This document shows, in pieces, positions 24,391 through 31,817 of a stretch of DNA of 38,835 bases. The notes under the pieces are model-generated. The model made no database searches. It was not told where the DNA came from and was given only the letters and a program-made list of their open reading frames with translations. Position numbers and translations under genes: made by a program. The stretch is from Proteiniphilum sp. UBA1403. Lineage in GTDB: Bacteria; Bacteroidota; Bacteroidia; Bacteroidales; Dysgonomonadaceae. The stretch spans positions 19,850-58,684 of the forward strand of contig DBQD01000073.1 in the NCBI GenBank assembly GCA_002305715.1, in the 5' to 3' direction. Every line of letters begins with the position of its first letter. The stretch's first letter is position 1.

Positions 24391-24566
24391 CTTTTCAAGT
24401 GCGTACATTTCTCTTTTCAAGTGGTTATACTTGTCTTAACAAGTGAATACATATATCTTTTCTAGTGTTTATACTTGTCTTTTCAAGTGCGTATATTTCT
24501 TTTTTCAAGTCTTAATATTTTTCTTACCAAGTGTTTATACTTCTCTTTTATGGGGTATATGTTCCT
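24391..24566 (+). repeat. Eight tandem 22-bp degenerate repeats
   Basis: Units begin at 24391, 24413, 24435, 24457, 24479, 24501, 24523 and 24545, each exactly 22 bp with no indel. The typical unit begins CTTTTCAAGTG and ends TATACTTGT or TATATTTCT. In units 2 and 7 CAAGT and ACTTG/ACTTC form an inverted repeat spaced by six bases. The period is not a multiple of three and there is no ORF of interest, so this is not coding. It fills most of the 341-bp gene-free stretch between the nqr terminator and the pabC stop codon, which has no other content that I can see. Confidence 0.8.
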
Positions 24567-24576
24567 TTTGGAGATT

Positions 24577-25164
24577 TTAACGACTAATGCAAGTTGTTGC
24601 TAATGGCACTGTTTCTTCAATGTCTAGCATAGCATTAATCAGGTATACAGATTCATATTCATGTAATAAATCCATGGTTATCTTTCGTTCGATAATTATT
24701 CCATTACGAATCAGTTCTTGGCGTTTTGTGCCATTGAGTAAAAAACTATCTGGAGTAAAAAGATGCTCTCCCTGTCGAAAAACAACGTTACTGAAGGAGG
24801 TGTCTGTGATTAGCCCATTGCAGGTAATCAATATCTCATCAGCATCACCTCTATGCTCCAGCAATTTGTTCAGAACTTTTCTGTCGGCATACTTAAAGGA
24901 GTAGTCGGGTGAAGCCTCCACCAATTTGAGCGAATGAACCCTCTTGGGATAATATTTCTCAAAAGAAACATCAATCAAATTCTCGTTGTAGCATACCCTA
25001 CACTTAACTTTTGTATCAGATAGTTCTGCTGGAAGTAGTAAAAGTAGGTTGGGCAGCACGGGAGCCTGAAAGTGAAAGTGTGCTGCAGTCTGTTGCATAC
25101 GAGCAATGTGCCCTTCCAAGTTGTATATTTTTGCCCGATTAATACAGATGGTCTCCAAGAACAT
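24577..25164 (-). CDS. pabC: Aminotransferase class IV, probable 4-amino-4-deoxychorismate lyase
   Basis: This enzyme would split 4-amino-4-deoxychorismate into p-aminobenzoate and pyruvate for folate synthesis. The 195-residue product is short for the family (about 200-270). It begins MFLETICINRAKIYNLEGHI, matching the FETxR opening of fold-type IV PLP enzymes. It has KYADRKVLNKL, which may hold the PLP lysine, and NGLITDTSFSNVVF, the conserved cofactor-phosphate region. Placement 10 bases after pabB on the same strand supports PabC over a branched-chain aminotransferase, although short class IV proteins are hard to split by sequence alone. No pabA is present in the window. Confidence 0.78.
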   Translation of the reverse strand: MFLETICINRAKIYNLEGHIARMQQTAAHFHFQAPVLPNLLLLLPAELSDTKVKCRVCYNENLIDVSFEKYYPKRVHSLKLVEASPDYSFKYADRKVLNKLLEHRGDADEILITCNGLITDTSFSNVVFRQGEHLFTPDSFLLNGTKRQELIRNGIIIERKITMDLLHEYESVYLINAMLDIEETVPLATTCISR

Positions 25165-25174
25165 AATGAAAAAT

Positions 25175-26146
25175 TTATAAAGGTAGATAAATCTTCTTCA
25201 GTGCTTCATTGTACTCCTTGCAACAGTCACTTTGTGCCGTGATACCACCGCCACTTCGGAAATAGTACCGTGAATTGTACTTTTCAATGAAACGAATCAA
25301 CACGAATGTGTCGAGTTTGCATCCGTCGAAATACCCGGCAATACCGGTATAATAACCGCGCTTCTCTTTTTCTGCCTCACGAATAAGGGTTAAAGTAGCA
25401 GCTTTGGGCGCTCCGGAGATTGAACCTGCAGGGAGCAGTTTAAAGAAGAGCGAACCAAGATGTGAAAGATAGGTAGATGGCAATGTTCCCTCAATCTCGG
25501 AGCTCACTTGCAGAATGGGACCTTTGTGGGTTTGCAACTTCTCAATATAGCGAAAACGATTTACAGTCACATCACTTGCAATGCTGCTCAAGTCGTTGCG
25601 CAGCAAATCTACGATAGTGTTGTGCTCCGCTTGTTCCTTGGGGTCATTCAGAATAGTATTCTGCGCATTAGGAAGAAGTGCATCTATAGTACCCTTCATA
25701 GGGAAGGTCCGAATCTTGCCATCTTCCATTCGCACAAAACATTCCGGGGAGAAACAGACAAATTTCTCTGGGATGTATAGTTTGTAAGGAGTTCGAGCAC
25801 TATGGAATATATCTAGCAATGTGATCGACATACTGATTGGTGTACGGATGGTCAGGTTGGTTAGATAGGAGTAGCCACGCATCAATCCGTTCATCACGAC
25901 ATTGAAACGCGACCGATAGGTTTCGTAATCTTCTGGAAAAGCTTCAAAGTGGTAGGTGGGTATGACATCTTTCAAAAGAGGCGTATTGCTGCATCCCTGT
26001 ACGTTGAACAACACCATTTGCTGTTGCAGCGGATTCTCCAAAAATAAAGCCTCCTCCATCTCAAAATCCAGGGCAAAGAGAAATGGCTTTCTTTTTGCAC
26101 CTGATTCGTCCATCCGATCTCTTAATTCGTTCCCGTGTATAAACAT
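25175..26146 (-). CDS. pabB: Aminodeoxychorismate synthase component I
   Basis: PabB aminates chorismate to 4-amino-4-deoxychorismate, the first step to p-aminobenzoate. I use the ATG at 26146 (MFIHGNELRDRMDESG, 323 residues), which matches the family start; an upstream in-frame ATG at 26173 adds nine residues beginning MFGRCYFCG. Chorismate-enzyme signatures are DLLRNDLSSIASDV and PAGSISGAPK (240-249), with GYYTGIAGYFDG after. Lys151 in FPMKGTID is the PabB-type Lys that replaces the Ala of TrpE, so anthranilate synthase is unlikely. The protein is compact, lacking most of the N-terminal domain of E. coli PabB, as is usual for Bacteroidetes. It is divergent from the leu/ilv operon. Confidence 0.88.
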   Translation of the reverse strand: MFIHGNELRDRMDESGAKRKPFLFALDFEMEEALFLENPLQQQMVLFNVQGCSNTPLLKDVIPTYHFEAFPEDYETYRSRFNVVMNGLMRGYSYLTNLTIRTPISMSITLLDIFHSARTPYKLYIPEKFVCFSPECFVRMEDGKIRTFPMKGTIDALLPNAQNTILNDPKEQAEHNTIVDLLRNDLSSIASDVTVNRFRYIEKLQTHKGPILQVSSEIEGTLPSTYLSHLGSLFFKLLPAGSISGAPKAATLTLIREAEKEKRGYYTGIAGYFDGCKLDTFVLIRFIEKYNSRYYFRSGGGITAQSDCCKEYNEALKKIYLPL

Positions 26147-26150
26147 GCCG

Positions 26151-26158
26151 CAAAAATA
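26151..26158 (-). promoter_or_regulatory. Minus-strand -7 element TATTTTTG just before pabB
   Basis: On the minus strand TATTTTTG followed by C is an exact Bacteroidetes -7 element, and it ends 4 bases before the pabB ATG. If used, the transcript would be leaderless or nearly so, or the true start codon would lie further in. No good -33 element stands 19-22 bases upstream. Confidence 0.35.
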
Positions 26159-26289
26159 ACATCTCCCGAACAATTATCAGCTATGTTTGTTTCACAATGA
26201 TAGAAATAGTATGATCGGCCGGTCTTTATTTTATTTGGTGAATATTATTTCGAATTGAAGATATTTCAGCTAAAAATAAATCAGAGTGT

Positions 26290-26336
26290 AATATTTTTCG
26301 AATATTTTATTGAAAATATTTTGTTGGTAATATTTT
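26290..26336 (+). repeat. Four AATATTTT octamers upstream of and across the -33 element of leuA
   Basis: The octamer AATATTTT is found exactly at 26290, 26301, 26315 and 26329, with steps of 11, 14 and 14 bases. The third copy lies within the 10-base palindrome AAAATATTTT (26313-26322) and overlaps the -33 element. The area is very A/T-rich, so chance is possible, but the near-helical spacing suits an UP-like element or a protein binding site. Confidence 0.4.
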
Positions 26337-26350
26337 TTACTGTTACTTTG
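26320..26350 (+). promoter_or_regulatory. Promoter of the leu/ilv operon
   Basis: TTTG (26320-26323) is a perfect -33 element and TTACTTTG (26343-26350) is a -7 element with one mismatch, separated by 19 bases. Transcription would start near 26356, about 25 bases before the leader peptide. From there to leuA at 26553 the transcript is a leader of about 200 bases. Confidence 0.6.
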
Positions 26351-26380
26351 CACGCGTTAAACAAATTTTTATTGATTCTT

Positions 26381-26443
26381 ATGCATCATCAAAAGGATAT
26401 TCTAGTCATTTCTATTCTACTTCTGGAAGACTTCGGGGGGTGA
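26381..26443 (+). CDS. Leader peptide of the branched-chain amino acid operon (attenuator)
   Basis: This is a 20-codon open frame (MHHQKD, then ILVISILLL, then EDFGG). Residues 7-15 comprise three Ile, four Leu and one Val with a single Ser, so eight of nine codons read the three end-products of the downstream operon. The stop TGA (26441-26443) falls within the antiterminator segment. The peptide is expected to be a sensor with no other role: stalling at its Ile/Leu/Val codons would allow the antiterminator to form. A longer frame from 26255 shares its end, but its start lies upstream of the predicted promoter. Codon content, position and structure all fit classical ilv/leu attenuation. Confidence 0.8.
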   Translation: MHHQKDILVISILLLEDFGG

Positions 26444-26499
26444 GACTGGCATATCCAATATGTACGATAGTAATAAAATAAAGATAACCTTTCTCACCC
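26415..26499 (+). promoter_or_regulatory. Protector and antiterminator pairing of the leu/ilv attenuator
   Basis: GGGTGAGA (26438-26445), covering the leader stop codon, is exactly complementary to TCTCACCC (26492-26499), the 5' arm and loop of the terminator. This is the antiterminator (segments 2 and 3). A competing weaker pairing joins the Leu13-Leu15 codons TACTTCT (26418-26424) to GGGGGGTG (26436-26442 within it), with several G-U pairs: the protector (segments 1 and 2). A ribosome halted at the Leu codons covers segment 1, frees segment 2, and so prevents the terminator. Confidence 0.7.
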
Positions 26500-26517
26500 G
26501 CGTGAGGAGGGTTTTTT
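26486..26517 (+). terminator. Attenuator terminator before leuA
   Basis: AACCTTTCTCA (26486-26496) pairs with TGAGGAGGGTT (26503-26513) over 11 bp with two G-U pairs; C26497-G26502 can close a tetraloop. A T-run (26512-26517) follows. It lies between the leader peptide and leuA, 36 bp ahead of the start codon, so it can only act as a conditional terminator of the operon. Confidence 0.85.
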
Positions 26518-26552
26518 ATTGTAAGTAGAAAAAGAAGATAATAAGGTTGATC

Positions 26553-28040
26553 ATGGAGCGAATTTATGTTTTTGATACCACTTTGAGAGATGGCGAGCAG
26601 GTGCCCGGCTGTCAGTTAAATACAATAGAGAAGATTCAAATTGCCCAAGCTCTGGAGCTTTTGGGGGTGGATGTGATTGAGGCTGGATTCCCAGTATCGA
26701 GTCCCGGAGACTTTAATTCGGTAGTGGAGATTTCCAAAGCAGTTACATGGCCCACCATCTGTGCGCTGACACGTGCTGTAGAAAAAGATATTGAAGTGGC
26801 CGCCGAAGCACTAAAATACGCAAAGCGTAAACGTATACATACCGGAATTGGCACATCTGATGTGCACATCAAGCATAAGTTCAATTCCAACCGCGAGGAG
26901 ATTATCGAACGTGCCATAAAGGCCGTAAAATATGCTCGTCGTTTTGTGGATGACGTTGAGTTTTATGCCGAAGATGCCGGACGTACCGATAACGAATACT
27001 TAGCTCGTGTTGTGCAAGCAGTAGTTAATGCCGGTGCCACGGTCGTCAATATCCCTGATACAACAGGTTACTGTTTTCCCGATGAATTTGGAGCAAAAAT
27101 TAAATATCTGGTAGAGAATGTTGACTTGAAACAGGCCATTCTATCTACCCACTGCCACCAAGATTTAGGCATGGCCACTGCCAACACCCTTGCCGGTGTC
27201 ATTAATGGTGCTCGCCAGGTAGAAGTGACCATTAACGGTATTGGAGAACGAGCCGGTAATACGTCGCTCGAAGAGGTGGTGATGGCACTCAAGAGTCATA
27301 AAGATAGAGGATTCGACACCAATATCAACACACAGCATATATATCAGACCAGCCGACTGGTATCGAGCCTGATGAACATGCCAGTGCAGCCCAACAAAGC
27401 AATCGTAGGGCGCAATGCCTTCGCGCACTCTTCCGGCATTCATCAAGATGGAGTACTCAAAAATGTAGAGACCTACGAAATCATCGACCCCAAAGATGTG
27501 GGTATCGACGACAACGCTATCGTGTTAACAGCGCGCAGTGGTCGTGCTGCACTGAAGAACCGACTTTCGGTATTAGGTGTTAAATTGGAAAGCGAAGAGT
27601 TGGACAAAGTCTATCAACAGTTCTTGGAGTTGGCCGACAAGAAGAAAAATGTAAACGACGATGATATTCTGATGCTAGTAGGAAAGGAAGCTCGTCTGCA
27701 CCGCATCAAGATTGAATATCTGCAGGTTGTATGTGGCATTGGTGTACGCGATGTCGCCAGTATCGGGCTGAATATTGCCGGTGAGCGTTTTGAAGCCACC
27801 GCAAGTGGTAATGGGCCCGTAGATGCAGCCATCAAAGCCGTTAAACAAATCATTCGTCGGAAGATGAAGATTCAGGAGTTTCTGATTCAAGCCATTGACC
27901 ATGGTAGCGACGATGTAGGTAAAGTTCATATGCAGGTAGAATTCAACGATATGCTTTATTATGGATTCTCTGCAAATACCGATATCGTGGCCGCTTCAGT
28001 AGAGGCATTTATCGATGCTGTAAATAAATTTGTGGAATAA
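26553..28040 (+). CDS. leuA: 2-isopropylmalate synthase
   Basis: LeuA condenses acetyl-CoA with 2-oxoisovalerate, the first step to leucine. From the ATG at 26553 the product is 495 residues (MERIYVFDTTLRDGEQVPGC); a TTG two codons earlier is less likely. The catalytic HMGL-like barrel has the metal ligands D8 (FDTTLRDGEQ), H200 and H202 (STHCHQDLGMATAN), with FYAEDAGRTD and TINGIGERAGNTSLEEV as further family marks. The C-terminal allosteric domain (from about residue 380) should sense leucine. First structural gene after the attenuator, it is followed 28 bases later by leuC. Confidence 0.96.
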   Translation: MERIYVFDTTLRDGEQVPGCQLNTIEKIQIAQALELLGVDVIEAGFPVSSPGDFNSVVEISKAVTWPTICALTRAVEKDIEVAAEALKYAKRKRIHTGIGTSDVHIKHKFNSNREEIIERAIKAVKYARRFVDDVEFYAEDAGRTDNEYLARVVQAVVNAGATVVNIPDTTGYCFPDEFGAKIKYLVENVDLKQAILSTHCHQDLGMATANTLAGVINGARQVEVTINGIGERAGNTSLEEVVMALKSHKDRGFDTNINTQHIYQTSRLVSSLMNMPVQPNKAIVGRNAFAHSSGIHQDGVLKNVETYEIIDPKDVGIDDNAIVLTARSGRAALKNRLSVLGVKLESEELDKVYQQFLELADKKKNVNDDDILMLVGKEARLHRIKIEYLQVVCGIGVRDVASIGLNIAGERFEATASGNGPVDAAIKAVKQIIRRKMKIQEFLIQAIDHGSDDVGKVHMQVEFNDMLYYGFSANTDIVAASVEAFIDAVNKFVE

Positions 28041-28068
28041 ATAAAAATCAACTAGTCAATTTAAATAT

Positions 28069-29451
28069 ATGAAGACGCTTTTCGATAAAATCTGGGATGC
28101 CCATGTGGTTACAACCGTGGAGGATGGTCCCACTCAGTTATATATAGACCGTCATTTGTGTCATGAGGTAACCAGTCCGCAAGCCTTTGCCGGCCTACGT
28201 TCCCGTGGGTTGAAAGTCTTTCGTCCTGAACGGACCACGCTCACGGCCGACCACAACATTCCCACCATGGGGCAGGACAAACCTATTCGCGATCAGGTAT
28301 CCCGGTTTCAAGTAGATACACTGGCCAAAAATGCTGCTGATTTTGGACTTATTTATTACGGATTGAATAATCCCAAGAATGGTATTGTACATGTGATTGG
28401 ACCAGAGAACGGGTATACACAGCCTGGTATGACCATTGTCTGTGGTGACAGTCACACCTCAACCCACGGTGCCTTTGGAGCCATTGCCTTTGGTATTGGT
28501 ACCAGCGAAGTGGAGATGGTGCTTGCCTCACAATGTATCCTGCAGACACGGCCTAAGACCATGCGCATCAACTTTGAAGGGAAGTTGAAAGAGAACGTAA
28601 GTGCCAAAGATATGGCTTTGTATATGATCTCGCAACTTACCACAGGTGGTGCTACTGGTTATTTTGTGGAATATGCCGGAAAAGCTGTACGCAACCTCAC
28701 CATGGAGCAACGAATGACACTCTGTAATTTGAGTATTGAGATGGGAGCCCGTGGTGGGTTGGTCGCTCCTGATGAAACCACCTTCAATTACATCAAAGGA
28801 CGTGAATTTGCCCCCAAAGGAGAACAATGGGAAAAGGCATTGGCATATTGGCAGACCTTGAAGACCGACGAAGGGGCTGTCTTCGACAAAGAGGTAACAT
28901 TCGATGTGTCTAGAATTAAACCGATGATCACCTACGGTACTAACCCAGGAATGGGTATGCCGATTGACGGCACCATCCCCCAACTAGATGAAATTGACGA
29001 AGCTGGTAAGATCTCGTTTGAGAAGTCTCTTAAATATATGGGCTTTGAACCGGGTGAGAAGCTGGAAGGTAAGCCAATCGATTATGTCTTCCTGGGAAGC
29101 TGTACCAATGGGCGTATTGAGGATTTTCGTCTTTTCACTGAATATGTAAAAGGTAAAAAGAAAGCCGATAATGTTACCGCTTGGTTAGTGCCGGGTAGCT
29201 GGAAGGTGCGCAAACAAATTGAAGTGGAGGGATTGGACAAGATTCTGGAAGAAGCCGGATTTGAATTGCGCCAACCTGGTTGTTCTGCCTGTCTGGCTAT
29301 GAACGACGATAAGATACCGGCCGGGAAATACGCCGTTTCAACATCAAACCGCAACTTTGAAGGCCGTCAGGGACCTGGGGCACGCACCATTCTCGCTGGT
29401 CCCCTGGTAGCAGCTGCAGCAGCAGTAAATGGAAAAATAACCGAACCCTAA
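28069..29451 (+). CDS. leuC: 3-isopropylmalate dehydratase large subunit
   Basis: LeuC is the [4Fe-4S] subunit that isomerises 2- to 3-isopropylmalate with LeuD. The three cluster Cys of the aconitase family are C345 (FLGSCTNGR), C405 and C408 (QPGCSACLAMN). Other family stretches are LYIDRHLCHEVTSPQAFAGL, VCGDSHTSTHGAFGAIAFGI and ILAGPLVAAAAAVNG. The length of 460 residues fits the bacterial LeuC (466 in E. coli). In other species LeuCD also turns citramalate into methylmalate, which may matter for the LeuA-like gene downstream. Confidence 0.96.
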   Translation: MKTLFDKIWDAHVVTTVEDGPTQLYIDRHLCHEVTSPQAFAGLRSRGLKVFRPERTTLTADHNIPTMGQDKPIRDQVSRFQVDTLAKNAADFGLIYYGLNNPKNGIVHVIGPENGYTQPGMTIVCGDSHTSTHGAFGAIAFGIGTSEVEMVLASQCILQTRPKTMRINFEGKLKENVSAKDMALYMISQLTTGGATGYFVEYAGKAVRNLTMEQRMTLCNLSIEMGARGGLVAPDETTFNYIKGREFAPKGEQWEKALAYWQTLKTDEGAVFDKEVTFDVSRIKPMITYGTNPGMGMPIDGTIPQLDEIDEAGKISFEKSLKYMGFEPGEKLEGKPIDYVFLGSCTNGRIEDFRLFTEYVKGKKKADNVTAWLVPGSWKVRKQIEVEGLDKILEEAGFELRQPGCSACLAMNDDKIPAGKYAVSTSNRNFEGRQGPGARTILAGPLVAAAAAVNGKITEP

Positions 29452-29515
29452 AGAGGTGGTAAAAGAATTAGAGATCACAAAGAGATCATAAGAAGATTTC
29501 AACAGAATTAAAAAA

Positions 29516-30112
29516 ATGGAAAAGTTTCAAACAATCACATCTACATATGTACCACTTCCGATAGAGAATGTGGACACCGACCAGATTATCCCGGCACGTT
29601 TTCTTAAGGCGACCACTCGTGAAGGGTTTGGTGACAATCTATTTGCCGACTGGCGCTACGACAAAGAGGGCAATCCTAAACCCGATTTTGTGCTGAACAA
29701 CCCTGTCTATAGCGGACAGGTGTTGGTAGCAGGAAAAAATTTTGGGAGTGGTAGCAGTCGCGAACATGCCGCATGGGCTATTGGTGGTTACGGTTTCAAG
29801 GTAGTCGTGTCGAGCTTCTTTGCCGACATCTTCCGCAACAACGCACTCAATAACGGTATCCTGCCAGTTGTAGTGAGTGAGGCCTTCCTGAGTGAACTTT
29901 TTGCCTCCTCCAATAAAAATCCTAAAGCAACCGTTACAGTGAATTTGCAAGAGCAGACCATTGTAAACAATGAAACCGGAAACAAAGAATCCTTTGAAAT
30001 AAATGCCTATAAAAAGACATGTCTTCTCGAAGGACTAGACGACATCGATTTTTTGCTGTCGAACAAAAATAAGATTGAAGCATTTGAAAAGCAGCGTGAA
30101 TATTCATACTGA
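29516..30112 (+). CDS. leuD: 3-isopropylmalate dehydratase small subunit
   Basis: LeuD (198 residues) is the swivelling domain of isopropylmalate isomerase. Conserved parts are NVDTDQIIPARFLK near the start, LVAGKNFGSGSSREHAAWAI for substrate binding (the GSGSSREHA motif), and FFADIFRNNALNNGILPVVV. It works only with LeuC, encoded 64 bases upstream. The size is typical (201 in E. coli). Confidence 0.96.
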   Translation: MEKFQTITSTYVPLPIENVDTDQIIPARFLKATTREGFGDNLFADWRYDKEGNPKPDFVLNNPVYSGQVLVAGKNFGSGSSREHAAWAIGGYGFKVVVSSFFADIFRNNALNNGILPVVVSEAFLSELFASSNKNPKATVTVNLQEQTIVNNETGNKESFEINAYKKTCLLEGLDDIDFLLSNKNKIEAFEKQREYSY

Positions 30113-30188
30113 TAATTCCATCGGTTTAGCAGTATATACAAATTATTTAAGCGAAGCGAACAAAAAACCCAATTAATGGAGAATCATT

Positions 30189-31748
30189 ATGGGAGAAGTT
30201 AGAAAAATAGAGATCATGGATACCACGCTACGCGATGGTGAACAGACTTCGGGTGTATCTTTTGCGGCCCAGGAGAAAGTGAGCGTGGTACGTCTGCTAC
30301 TGGAGGAACTGAAAGTGGACCGGGTGGAGATAGCCTCAGCCAGAGTATCAGAAGGGGAATATAAATCGGTGCAGAAGATTGCTCAGTGGGCAACTACACA
30401 TGGATACATCGATCGACTTGAAGTGCTAGGCTTTGTTGATGGAAATACCTCACTCGAGTGGATAGCCAAAACGGGATGCAAGGTTGTGAATCTACTTAGC
30501 AAAGGATCGCTGAAACATTGCACCTATCAGTTACGTAAAACACCCGACGAACACTTGAAAGATATTAAGAAATGCATCGCCTCGGCAAATGCCATGGGAC
30601 TGTCGGTGAATCTCTATCTGGAGGACTGGTCCAATGGTATGCGCGACTCAAAAGAGTATGTCTTCCACATGATGGACGGACTCAAAGATCAGCTAATTAA
30701 GCGATTCATGCTTCCCGACACCTTAGGAGTCCTTAACCCCGATGAGACACGTCAGTTTTGTGGAGAGATGATAGGACGTTACCCTTCGTTGCACTTCGAC
30801 TTTCATGCGCATAACGACTACGATTTGGCTGTAGCCAATGTTTTTGAGGCAATAAAAGCAGGAGTGAAGGGTGTTCATGTAACCGTAAACGGTCTGGGTG
30901 AACGTGCAGGCAATGCACCCTTAACAAGTGTAATCGCTGTCATTCACGACCACATGGGCTTGCAGACCAACATCAACGAAAGCAAACTTTATCATGTTAG
31001 CAAGGTTGTGGAAAGTTATTCGGGTATTCGAATTCCAAATAACAAACCGGTAATTGGCGACAATGTATTTACCCAAGTAGCCGGTATCCATGCAGATGGT
31101 GATAAAAAGAAAAATCTCTATTTTAACAACCTGATGCCCGAACGTTTCGGTCGCTTTCGTGAATATGCACTTGGCAAGAATGCCGGTCGCTCCAACATTA
31201 TCAAAAATCTGGAAGCACTGGGTATTGAACTCGATGAAGAGTCCACACGCAAAGTCACAGCACGCATCATTGAACTGGGCGATAAGAAGGAGATTGTGAA
31301 TCTCGATGAGTTACCCTACATTGTATCGGATGTATTAAAAAATGGCTCCGAGAACAAGGATATCGAGATACTGAACTACTCTCTTACGGTAACGCATGGA
31401 TTGCGTCCGACCGCAACAGTCAAACTTTCCATAAAAGGTGAAGTCTACCAGCAAACGGCAGCAGGTGAGGGGCAGTATCATGCATTTTCGAAAGCAATGT
31501 ACAAGATATACCGAAGTCTCAACAAGCCGGTACCGGAGCTAATCGACTATGAAGTGGTGATACCGCCGGGCGGAAAGACCAATGCATACGTGCAGACCAT
31601 CATTACTTGGAAGTTCGAAGGGAAGGTCTTCAAAACAAGGGCCTTGGATATCGACCAGACGGTGGCAGCTATCAAAGCGACCATGAAAATGCTGAATATG
31701 TTGGAAAGTGGAAACATTCCAAATATGAGTTATCTGCCGTTGCCGTAG
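30189..31748 (+). CDS. Second LeuA-family synthase, possible citramalate synthase
   Basis: This 519-residue protein has the same two-part plan as LeuA: an HMGL-like barrel (D11 in MDTTLRDGEQ; H206 and H208 in FHAHNDYDLAVAN; GLGERAGNAPLTSV) and a C-terminal LeuA-type allosteric domain (from about residue 390). It is clearly not a copy of the operon's leuA: the LeuA FYAEDAGRTD region reads LYLEDWSNGMRDS here, and HCHQDLG is HAHNDYD. A gene inside the leu operon with LeuCD and LeuB is best explained as citramalate synthase (acetyl-CoA plus pyruvate), leading to 2-oxobutyrate and isoleucine. A second isopropylmalate synthase is the alternative. Substrate cannot be settled from the sequence, so I give no symbol. 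Confidence 0.7.
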   Translation: MGEVRKIEIMDTTLRDGEQTSGVSFAAQEKVSVVRLLLEELKVDRVEIASARVSEGEYKSVQKIAQWATTHGYIDRLEVLGFVDGNTSLEWIAKTGCKVVNLLSKGSLKHCTYQLRKTPDEHLKDIKKCIASANAMGLSVNLYLEDWSNGMRDSKEYVFHMMDGLKDQLIKRFMLPDTLGVLNPDETRQFCGEMIGRYPSLHFDFHAHNDYDLAVANVFEAIKAGVKGVHVTVNGLGERAGNAPLTSVIAVIHDHMGLQTNINESKLYHVSKVVESYSGIRIPNNKPVIGDNVFTQVAGIHADGDKKKNLYFNNLMPERFGRFREYALGKNAGRSNIIKNLEALGIELDEESTRKVTARIIELGDKKEIVNLDELPYIVSDVLKNGSENKDIEILNYSLTVTHGLRPTATVKLSIKGEVYQQTAAGEGQYHAFSKAMYKIYRSLNKPVPELIDYEVVIPPGGKTNAYVQTIITWKFEGKVFKTRALDIDQTVAAIKATMKMLNMLESGNIPNMSYLPLP

Positions 31749-31817
31749 TAGTTGAGAGTAGACTATTTGATACGTTTGTTACAAATAGCAGGCATTCGAC
31801 TTACATCAGTGCGAAAT

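Noticed and set aside
24136..24420. A 94-codon minus-strand frame reaching from the repeats into nqrF.
   Set aside because: It overlaps the end of nqrF and its terminator, and its Lys-rich first part is just the T-rich DNA read backwards.
24391..24566. The 22-bp array as a CRISPR array.
   Set aside because: The units are directly joined, with no spacers of unique sequence between them, are degenerate, and no cas gene is nearby.
26255..26443. A 62-codon frame ending at the leader peptide stop.
   Set aside because: Its start and first 40 codons lie upstream of the predicted promoter and are A/T-rich with no family resemblance. Only the last 20 codons from 26381 fit the leader-peptide role.
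26351..26552. A T-box or a metabolite riboswitch before leuA.
   Set aside because: There is no T-box consensus sequence or long specifier stem, and the leader is too short for known riboswitch classes; the leader peptide with its matched pairing explains the region fully.
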